Source: Gemmatimonadota bacterium (GTDB taxonomy: Bacteria > Gemmatimonadota > Gemmatimonadetes > Palauibacterales > Palauibacteraceae). Taken from it: a DNA stretch of 61,069 nt. The stretch is from the NCBI GenBank assembly GCA_022826685.1, contig JAJDUL010000003.1, positions 1 to 61,069 on the forward strand. The letters run 5' to 3'. The position numbers and the translations under genes are program-made. Below, in pieces: positions 21,163 to 28,366 of the stretch. Positions within the stretch are counted from its first letter, which is position 1. Each line of letters begins with the position of its first letter. The notes beneath the pieces were generated by a model. It was not told where the DNA came from. It saw nothing but the letters and a program-made list of their open reading frames with translations, and made no database searches.

Positions 21163-24100
21163 TCAGGGGACGAGCGTGCGAGGGGGCTCCAGCAGGTCCT
21201 CGAGGCGGAAGATCTCGCCGTCCTTCAGCACGATGCGGGCGCGGCGGAGATCCTCGATGTCCTCCAGCGGGTTGCCCTCGACGATGAGGATGTCGGCGAG
21301 CGCGCCGGCCTCCAGCGTTCCGATCTCTCCCTCCATGGCGAGGGCCTCGGCGGCCACCGATGTGGCCGTGCGCAGGGCTTCGACCTCGGTGAGGCCGCCC
21401 CAGACGTAGTTCTCGACCTCCGCGATGAGGGCGGCGCCGTAGGGGATGATCGGGGAGTCCGTGCCCGCCACGACCTTGCCTCCGCCGCGGACGACGCGGG
21501 TTACGGTACGGCCGGCGTCGGCGAGCAGCGCGTCGATGCCGCCGGCCCGGCCCCTCGTGAGGGCGCGTGTCGTCATGGCCTCGGCCATCCCCTCGGGGAA
21601 CACGGCCTGGAAGCGGGCGTCGGTCGTCCACGACGGGTCGTCGCCGACGGACTTCCACCAGCCGCCCATGAGGGCCATCGTCGGCGTGATCGTCATGCCG
21701 GAGGCGGCAAGGAGCTGGATCACGTCGTCGTACGTCCGGTACATCGCCGTCACCTTCGGCGAATAGCCGCGGCGGCTCGTGCCGGAGATGTGTTCGACGT
21801 GGTCCTGGCCGTGCGCGACGGCGGGATAGATCTCGTGACTCGCCACCGGAATCCCGACCCCGTGCGCGAACTCGATGATGCGGCGCTGGATGAGGTCCGG
21901 CATGCGGACGTAGGTCTTGATGAGGGAATAGCCCACGTGCTCGGCGCGGTCCAGCTCCAGCTCGAGGTTCCCGTTGGGGCCGAGGGAGCCGGCGCCCGAG
22001 TAGTAGATCCGGTTGCCGTCCATCGTGCGGCCGGTGGCGAACTCCCGCGGTCCGATGCGGCGACCCGAGTCGATGGACTCCCGGCGCTCGGCGATCTCGT
22101 AGGGGTCGGAGGTGGGATCGCGGATCGTCGTCACCCCGTAGGCGAGAAAGGCGCGGCCCAGCGCCTCGCCCATCCCGTAGCCCATGTGCGAGTGCATGTC
22201 GACGAGGCCGGGAAGGACGGTGTGGTCGCCCGCGTACACGACCTCGCCCCCCGCGTCGGCGACCGCGGCGAGGCGTGCGTCGCTGTGCGGGACGACGGAG
22301 ACGATCCGGTTGCCCTCGACGATAATGTCCATGTCGCGGGAGATGTCGTCCGAAACGCCGTCCCACACGCGCGCCGCGTGTATGACCACGGCACCCTCCC
22401 GTGCCGGGCGTTGCCACTCCAGCCGCAGCGGAATCTCCTCGGAGCGACCGTCGTCGAGGTGGTAGCGGCGAAGGCCGCGCGTCGACTGATAGACGATGGA
22501 GCGTGAGTCGCCCGTCCACGAGATCGCGTCCGCGTGGTGGTTGGAGAGACGCGCCGGCGGCCCGCTGGGCGTGCCCTCCGCGTCGACCTCGACCATCCAC
22601 AGCACGCCCCCGCTGGCGTAGGCCATGCGCCGCCCGTCCGGCGACCACACCGGCCCGTCGAGCGCCCGCACACCCATGTTCTCGTGATCGGCCGCCGTGA
22701 CCCGGCGCGTCTCGCCCCCGTCCAGCGGCTGCAGGAGGATCTCATTCCGCCCCTCCCGGAAGCGCGACGAGTACTGGGAGAGGACGGACATCGCGATCGT
22801 CCGCCCATCCGGGGAGAACGACGGCCGACTGGGGGCGAAGAGATCGTTGCGGATCGTGGTGACTTCGCCCGTCGCGACGTCCACGGCCCGCACGGCGGCC
22901 TGCAGTCCCATGACCGAGGTGAAGACGATCCGGTCCCCGGCGGGGGAGAACACGGGGCCCACCTCGCCGCCCGGCGCGGCGGTGGCGCGCGTCTCGGTGC
23001 CGGTGGCCATATCGCGCACCCAGATGTCGAGCGAGCCCGCCCGGTCCGAGGCGTAGGCAAGCCGCGAGCCGTCGCGCGACCACGCCGGCATTAGATCGAC
23101 GAAGGGGTCGTCCGTGAGCCGCCGGGGCGTCGCGCCGCCCGCGGCGATGTCGAGTAGCCACAGGTCGCCGAGGGCAGTGAAGGCGATGTGGCGACCGTCG
23201 GGGGAGACCGCCGGGGCGACGATCCCCTGCACGGGCTCCGGTTCTCCCGCCTCGAACGAACGCCGCGCGCGCTCGTAGTCGCGCCGCGTAAACGCGAACG
23301 TGGCCTCGAAGGGGATGTCCGCCCCCTCCGCGCCGTCCGCCGACACGCGCCGGATGCGGCCGTCGCCGGTGTAGGCGATCTCCACGGCGCCCATCCCGTC
23401 CCCCATCCACATGGGACGGAAGGGGAAGACGTCCGCCCCCGCTTCGGTGAGGCGCGTCGGCGTGGTGGCGCCCCCGCCTCCGGCCGCGTCGCCGCTGCCG
23501 CCCGCGTCGGCGTCGGCCACCCAGAGGCCGGTCTGGCCCTGGACGACGGCCGAGTACGCGATCCGGCTTCCGTCCGGGCTCCACGCCGGCGAAATCGCGC
23601 CCGCGTTCCGCGCCACGACCCGGGTCGAGCCGCCGCTCTCGCGGACGATGATCGCCCCGAGGCCGCGGTCCGAGGCGTAGGCCAGAGATTCGCCATCCGG
23701 CGACCACTGCGGCGTGAACTCGTGCGTGGGCGCGTCCGTCATCCGCTGGATTCGGCCGTCGCCGGGTCCGCCCGAGACGTCGAGCGTCCAGATGTCGTAG
23801 TTGCCGGAGCGATCCGACGCGAAGACGATCGCGCCTCCATCGGGGGAGTAGGCCGGCTCCCGCTCGTCGTAGGGACCGAAGGTGTGCTGCACCGGATCAG
23901 TCCCGTCGGGCGCGATCGACCAGATGTGCCAGCGCCCGTCCCGGAACGACTGGAACACGATCCGGCTCCCGTCCGGCGCCCACTGCGGCTGCCGCGCGTC
24001 GTAGTACATGTCCGTGATCGCGCGCGCCTCGCCGCCCCCGGCGTCCATGACCCACAGCGTCCCCTGGAGGTCGAGCACCATTTGGCTGCCATCCGGGGAG

Positions 24101-24270
24101 ACGGCCGCTGCCATGTTCGTCCCCTCGGACACCGTGACGCGCACCTCCCGATCCTGCGCATGCGTCGCCAGGGGCAGGAGCCCCAGCGCTGCGGGCAGGA
24201 GAAACCGCGCCGTCAGGGGGGCGAGGGCGCCGGACCGTCGTCGACATGGGGGGACCGATACGCGGGACAT
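21163..24270 (-). CDS. Secreted TolB-propeller amidohydrolase
   Basis: A 1035-residue two-part protein. The N-terminus is a signal peptide (basic start, hydrophobic stretch, T-H-A-Q cleavage near 39). Residues about 40-620 carry repeated PD40/TolB propeller blades, each with a form of S-P-D-G-x-x-I-A-x-x-S or W-S-P-D-G-R. Residues about 640-1035 are a metal-dependent amidohydrolase: M-H-S-H-M-G-Y-G near 695 gives the HxH ligands, A-S-H-E-I near 805 and D-H-V-E-H-I near 820 give later His, and G-T-D-S-P near 955 gives the Asp. Members hydrolyse peptides or cyclic amides in the periplasm; the substrate here is unknown. GGT lies upstream in the same direction. Confidence 0.88.
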   Translation of the reverse strand: MSRVSVPPCRRRSGALAPLTARFLLPAALGLLPLATHAQDREVRVTVSEGTNMAAAVSPDGSQMVLDLQGTLWVMDAGGGEARAITDMYYDARQPQWAPDGSRIVFQSFRDGRWHIWSIAPDGTDPVQHTFGPYDEREPAYSPDGGAIVFASDRSGNYDIWTLDVSGGPGDGRIQRMTDAPTHEFTPQWSPDGESLAYASDRGLGAIIVRESGGSTRVVARNAGAISPAWSPDGSRIAYSAVVQGQTGLWVADADAGGSGDAAGGGGATTPTRLTEAGADVFPFRPMWMGDGMGAVEIAYTGDGRIRRVSADGAEGADIPFEATFAFTRRDYERARRSFEAGEPEPVQGIVAPAVSPDGRHIAFTALGDLWLLDIAAGGATPRRLTDDPFVDLMPAWSRDGSRLAYASDRAGSLDIWVRDMATGTETRATAAPGGEVGPVFSPAGDRIVFTSVMGLQAAVRAVDVATGEVTTIRNDLFAPSRPSFSPDGRTIAMSVLSQYSSRFREGRNEILLQPLDGGETRRVTAADHENMGVRALDGPVWSPDGRRMAYASGGVLWMVEVDAEGTPSGPPARLSNHHADAISWTGDSRSIVYQSTRGLRRYHLDDGRSEEIPLRLEWQRPAREGAVVIHAARVWDGVSDDISRDMDIIVEGNRIVSVVPHSDARLAAVADAGGEVVYAGDHTVLPGLVDMHSHMGYGMGEALGRAFLAYGVTTIRDPTSDPYEIAERRESIDSGRRIGPREFATGRTMDGNRIYYSGAGSLGPNGNLELELDRAEHVGYSLIKTYVRMPDLIQRRIIEFAHGVGIPVASHEIYPAVAHGQDHVEHISGTSRRGYSPKVTAMYRTYDDVIQLLAASGMTITPTMALMGGWWKSVGDDPSWTTDARFQAVFPEGMAEAMTTRALTRGRAGGIDALLADAGRTVTRVVRGGGKVVAGTDSPIIPYGAALIAEVENYVWGGLTEVEALRTATSVAAEALAMEGEIGTLEAGALADILIVEGNPLEDIEDLRRARIVLKDGEIFRLEDLLEPPRTLVP

Positions 24271-24402
24271 GGGGACCTCCGTTCTCCGGGCGATGGCGTG
24301 AAGGATGATACGCCACGCGCGTCACCCCCCGGCAAGACCCCGTCGACCGCACAGCGGATCTTGAAAGGTGCAGCCCCTGAACGAGCGGGAGATCCGGCTA
24401 CA

Positions 24403-26280
24403 CTAGCGGCCGAGCGCCGTCCCGCCGCGGCGGGGGTCGGACCAGGCGGTCCAGGATCCGTCCGGCATCGCCATGATCAGCTGCAGGTCGCCCGACATGC
24501 CGCCCGTGAAGTAGGCGTCGGGCGGGCCGGGATCGCGCTCGCGGACGGTGTGCCCCATCGCCTCCAGGGCGCTCGCCGTGGCCCCTCCCAGTCCTCCGTA
24601 TTCGTGGAAGACGAGGTCCGGGAGATGCTGGTGGTGCACCCGCGGGGCGTGGACCGCCTGCACGACGTTCATCCCGTGGTCGACGACGTTGAAGATGGAC
24701 TGCAGCACCGTCGTGATGATCGTGGCGCCGCCGGGGGTTCCGGTGACGAGGAAGAGATCGCCGGCCGCGTCCTCGACGATCGTCGGGCTCATCGCCGACA
24801 GCATGCGCTTTCCGGGGCCGATCGCGTTCCGCTCGCCCTGCACGAGGCCGAACTGGTTCGGCGTGCCGGGTTTCGAGGCGAAGTCGTCCATCGTGTTGTT
24901 GAGGAAGAACCCCGCTCCATCCACGACGACCTTGCCGCCGTACCACGAGTTGATGCTCGTCGTGACCGCGACCGCGTTCCCCTCCGCGTCGACGACCGCG
25001 TAGTGCGTCGTGTGGCTCTCGTCGAGGAAGGCGTCGATCCCGGGGTTGACCTCGGCGGATGGCGTCGCCCCCTCCGTGGAGATCGTCGCCGCGCGGCTGT
25101 CCGCGTAGGCCTCCGAGAGGAACTCGTCGACGGGAAGCTCGACGAAGTCCGGGTCCGCGAGGTACTCGTTGCGGTCGGCGTAGGCGCGCCGGAAGGCTTC
25201 GGCCATCACGTGGATCGTCTCGGGGCTGTTCCACCCCATGGCGCCCAGGTCCCAGCGCTCCAGGATGTTGGCGATCGCCGCCATGGTGAGGCCGCCCGAG
25301 GACGGCGGCGGCATCGAATGCACCGTGTAGCCGCGGTAGTCGAAGGCGACCGCGTCGCGCCACACCGTTTCGTAGCGGTCGAGGTCCTCCAGCGTGATGA
25401 TGCCGCCGCCGCGCTCCATCTCCTCCACGATCAGGGCGGCGGTCTCCCCCCGGTAGAAGTCGTCGGGCCCCTCGTCGCGGAGGCGCGTGAGGACGGCGGC
25501 GAGATCCGGCTGCGAGAAGGTGTCGCCGATGCCGGGGACGGCGTCGCCCGGGAGAAAGATGCGCGCGCTGTGCGGGAAGGCGCGGATCCCCTCCTGCGCG
25601 GCGTCGAGCGTGGACACGAGCCGCGTCGTGACCTCGAACCCGTTCGCGAGGTCGATGGAGGGCTGCACGATGTCTGCCCAGGGAAGGCTGCCGAAGCGCC
25701 GGTGCGCCTCCCACAGCCCGGAGACGGTCCCGGGCACGCCCGCCGCGAGGTGACCCAGGACGGAGAGGTCGGTCACGTTCCCGTCCTCGTCGAGGTACAT
25801 GTCGCGCGTGGCGGCGAGCGGCGCCTTCTCCCGGTGGTCCTGGGCGAAGACGCTGCCGTTGGCGAGGCGGACCATCATGAACCCGCCCCCGCCCAGGTTG
25901 CCGGCCTCCGGGTTCACGACGGCGAGCGCGAGTCCCGTGGCGACGGCCGCGTCCACCGCGTTGCCGCCGGCCGCGAGGATCTCCACGCCGACGCGCGACG
26001 CGTACTCGTCCGTCGAGGCGACCATGCCCTCGGTCGCCGTCACGGGCGTGTCTTCAGCGGCGAACGGCCATCCGGGCGGGAAGGCGCCGCCCGCCTCGAC
26101 GAAGGCGCTGGTCGTGCGACTGGCTGCACCCGTCTCGACGCCGGCCCCGGTGTCGCCCGGCTGGCAACCGCCGACGAGCAGCGGGAACGCGAGGGCCGCG
26201 ACGAGCGGCAGCGGGGCCCGGCGGTGGCGGAACGTCGGCCGACGGGGCCGCGTGGAATCCATGCGCTGTGCGTCGTACAT
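24403..26280 (-). CDS. ggt: Gamma-glutamyltransferase, lipoprotein form
   Basis: A 625-residue Ntn-hydrolase that cleaves and transfers gamma-glutamyl groups, e.g. from glutathione. It matures by autocleavage before the nucleophile T424 in H-T-T-H-Y-A-V-V-D, within the conserved small-subunit start. Further motifs are G-A-G-F-F-L-N-N-T-M-D-D-F near 455 and G-T-P-G-G-A-T-I near 525. The N-terminus is a type II signal peptide with lipobox L-V-G-G-C-Q, so the enzyme should be lipid-anchored; classic GGTs are soluble. ATG 26280 has GGGGAG upstream; a second ATG at 26262 is in frame. The amidohydrolase gene follows in the same direction. Confidence 0.9.
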   Translation of the reverse strand: MYDAQRMDSTRPRRPTFRHRRAPLPLVAALAFPLLVGGCQPGDTGAGVETGAASRTTSAFVEAGGAFPPGWPFAAEDTPVTATEGMVASTDEYASRVGVEILAAGGNAVDAAVATGLALAVVNPEAGNLGGGGFMMVRLANGSVFAQDHREKAPLAATRDMYLDEDGNVTDLSVLGHLAAGVPGTVSGLWEAHRRFGSLPWADIVQPSIDLANGFEVTTRLVSTLDAAQEGIRAFPHSARIFLPGDAVPGIGDTFSQPDLAAVLTRLRDEGPDDFYRGETAALIVEEMERGGGIITLEDLDRYETVWRDAVAFDYRGYTVHSMPPPSSGGLTMAAIANILERWDLGAMGWNSPETIHVMAEAFRRAYADRNEYLADPDFVELPVDEFLSEAYADSRAATISTEGATPSAEVNPGIDAFLDESHTTHYAVVDAEGNAVAVTTSINSWYGGKVVVDGAGFFLNNTMDDFASKPGTPNQFGLVQGERNAIGPGKRMLSAMSPTIVEDAAGDLFLVTGTPGGATIITTVLQSIFNVVDHGMNVVQAVHAPRVHHQHLPDLVFHEYGGLGGATASALEAMGHTVRERDPGPPDAYFTGGMSGDLQLIMAMPDGSWTAWSDPRRGGTALGR

Positions 26281-26388
26281 CTGAGGTCACTCCCCGGGGT
26301 TGGGTTTTGCCACGGGCTTCCAGGCGTGCGGGGGCTATTTTGCCCCTCGGCCCGACCGGCCGGCAAGCGCCCGAGTACATTGTGAGCC

Positions 26389-27000
26389 ATGACCCATCGA
26401 ACACATGCCGACCGAATCGAGCCGGGCGCGGCGATCGGCGAACGCGTCCAGGTGATGGGCAACAGCGGGTCGGGCAAGAGCACGCTCGCGGCGAGGCTCG
26501 CAGAGGCGCTGGATGCGCCGTTCGTCGAGTTGGACGCGCTCAACTGGCTGCCGGGATGGGTCGGCCTGAACCAGACGGACCCCGACCGGTTCGAACGCCG
26601 AATTCGAGAGGCGACCCGGGGGGAGCGATGGGTCGCCGCGGGCTCGTATGAGAAATTCTCCCGGCGGATCCTGTGGCCGCGCCTCGACAGCGTCGTCTGG
26701 CTCGACCTGCCGCTGCCTCTGCTCGTGTGGCGCTTCCTCCGCCGCTCGTGGCGGCGCTCGCGCTCCGGGGAACTGGTCTGGGGGACGAACCGGGAGTGGT
26801 TCTGGCGTCACCTGCTGATCTGGCGGGATGATTCGCTCCTCGGCTGGATCATCACGCAGCACCGCCGCAAGCGACGCAACATGGCCGCGCGCGTGTCCGA
26901 TCCGCGCTGGGCGCACATCCGGTTCATGCGCCTCACGTCCCCCCGCGAGGTCGAGGACTTCGCCGCGTCCGTCGGCCGAAAGATCCGCGCCGCGGACTGA
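26389..27000 (+). CDS. FlaR/adenylate-kinase-like P-loop protein
   Basis: A 203-residue P-loop NTPase of the group often labelled 'topology modulation protein FlaR' or adenylate-kinase-like. Walker A is G-N-S-G-S-G-K-S (residues 24-31). The following E-L-D-A-L-N-W-L-P-G-W and F-E-R-R-I segments match this group. A basic helical lid (about 105-125, rich in Arg/Trp) precedes W-G-T-N-R-E-W-F. The family label is historical; a nucleotide-kinase-like activity is likely, but the substrate is unknown. The gene is monocistronic, divergent from ggt, with TACATT close to the ATG as a possible -10 box. Confidence 0.75.
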   Translation: MTHRTHADRIEPGAAIGERVQVMGNSGSGKSTLAARLAEALDAPFVELDALNWLPGWVGLNQTDPDRFERRIREATRGERWVAAGSYEKFSRRILWPRLDSVVWLDLPLPLLVWRFLRRSWRRSRSGELVWGTNREWFWRHLLIWRDDSLLGWIITQHRRKRRNMAARVSDPRWAHIRFMRLTSPREVEDFAASVGRKIRAAD

Positions 27001-27043
27001 TCGGCGTCTGGGGAAGCGTTCGGTCAGCCGATTTCATATTTGT

Positions 27044-27062
27044 CATTTGGCGCAACCAAATG
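27044..27062. promoter_or_regulatory. Inverted repeat upstream of the AAA/DUF4143 gene
   Basis: CATTTGG-CGCAA-CCAAATG is a perfect 7-bp inverted repeat with a 5-nt spacer. It lies in a short AT-rich patch that ends 12 nt before the next ATG. A third half-site-like TTTGGCG occurs just inside the coding start. This could be an operator or a small leader hairpin. Confidence 0.5.
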
Positions 27063-27074
27063 TAAAATACGGTT

Positions 27075-28217
27075 ATGATTTGGCGTCCGATGTGGCTGGA
27101 GAGGATCCGGCGGGCCTGGGCCGAGAGGCCCGTGGTGTGGCTGTCCGGCGTGCGGCGGGTCGGGAAGACGACCCTCGCCCGAATGCTGCCGGATGCCGTG
27201 TACCTGAACTGCGACCTTCCGTCCACCGTCCGGCGACTCGACGACCCCGAATTCTTTCTCGGCGGTCTCGAACCGGGAACCGTGCTCGTCGTGGACGAAG
27301 TGCACCGTCTTCCGGACCCCAGCCTTCTCCTGAAGATCGCGGCGGACGAGCACCCAGCGCTCAAAGTCCTGGCCACGGGATCGTCCACGCTCGCGGCCAC
27401 CGGAAAGTTCCGGGACTCACTGGCCGGCCGGAAGCTGGCGGTCCACCTGTGCCCCGTGCTGTGGGAAGAGTGCGCCGAACCGTTCGGGCGCGCGGACTTC
27501 GACCGCCGGCTGCTCCACGGCGGGTTGCCGGACTTGCTGCTGGCGGAGACGAAGTCGACGCAACTGTATGCCGAGTGGATCGATAGTTTTTATGCGCGAG
27601 ACATCCTGGAACTGTTCCGCGTTCGGAACCGCGAGGGGTTTCTGTCGCTGTTTCGACTCCTGATGAGGTGGAGCGGCGGGCAGGTCGACTACAGCCGTCT
27701 CGCCCGCCTGACGGAACTGAGCCGGCCGACCGTCAGGACGTACGTCGAGGCTCTGGAGATCGCGCACGCCGTCCATCTCCTCCGTCCCTTTCGCGGCGGC
27801 GGAGGGGGCGAAATCGTGAGCCGCCCCAGGTGTTACGCCTTCGACACGGGCTTCGTCACCTTCGAGCGGGGCTGGAGCCGGATCAGGGATGACGACCGCG
27901 GCGTGCTGTGGGAGCACCTCGTACTGGACGCCCTCCGCTTCCGCCACCTGGACGAAGACATCTTCTATTGGCGCGACAAGTCGGGCAGGGAAATGGATTT
28001 CGTCGTGCGCCTCGGGGACGGCCACCTCGATGCGTTCGAGTGCAAGATCAACGCGGACGAAGTCGGGCGAACCGGAGTCGCGGCCCTGCGGCAACGCTAC
28101 CCCCTTGGCCGCAACTACGTGGTCGTGCCGGCGGCGAAAGAACCCTACCGCATCCGCCGCGGCGAGTGGGAGTTTACCGTGTGCGGAACCCGACACCTTT
28201 CCGTGAACCTGGACTGA
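27075..28217 (+). CDS. AAA ATPase with DUF4143 C-terminal domain
   Basis: A 380-residue protein of the ATPase class with an AAA_14 N-terminal domain and a DUF4143 C-terminal domain. Walker A is G-V-R-R-V-G-K-T-T near residues 25-33. Walker B is L-V-V-D-E-V-H-R-L-P near 75. A T-G-S-S-like sensor follows. The middle (about 205-240) is a winged-helix region with an S-R-P-T-V-R-T-Y recognition-helix look. Near the C-terminus, G-R-E-M-D-F-V-V and F-E-C-K form a D-(x)n-E-x-K arrangement, as in PD-(D/E)xK folds. Such genes are frequent and often horizontally exchanged; function is unknown. It sits behind an AT-rich leader with an inverted repeat. Confidence 0.8.
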   Translation: MIWRPMWLERIRRAWAERPVVWLSGVRRVGKTTLARMLPDAVYLNCDLPSTVRRLDDPEFFLGGLEPGTVLVVDEVHRLPDPSLLLKIAADEHPALKVLATGSSTLAATGKFRDSLAGRKLAVHLCPVLWEECAEPFGRADFDRRLLHGGLPDLLLAETKSTQLYAEWIDSFYARDILELFRVRNREGFLSLFRLLMRWSGGQVDYSRLARLTELSRPTVRTYVEALEIAHAVHLLRPFRGGGGGEIVSRPRCYAFDTGFVTFERGWSRIRDDDRGVLWEHLVLDALRFRHLDEDIFYWRDKSGREMDFVVRLGDGHLDAFECKINADEVGRTGVAALRQRYPLGRNYVVVPAAKEPYRIRRGEWEFTVCGTRHLSVNLD

Positions 28218-28366
28218 CAGCCGTGTTGCCGGCGTGGGCCTGGCCATTCGGTGCAGGTGCCGCTTCGGCATCCTAACTTCAAAGGACCGAGATCTGGGAG
28301 GCAAAGCATGGAATTAAGCCAAGACGTGGCCAGGCTTCACCACGTAAGGTACGAAGCCATCGGGGT

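Noticed and set aside
23188-26385. A ~1000-codon plus-strand open frame across the amidohydrolase and GGT genes
   Set aside because: The minus strand encodes two complete enzymes with catalytic motifs; the plus frame has none.
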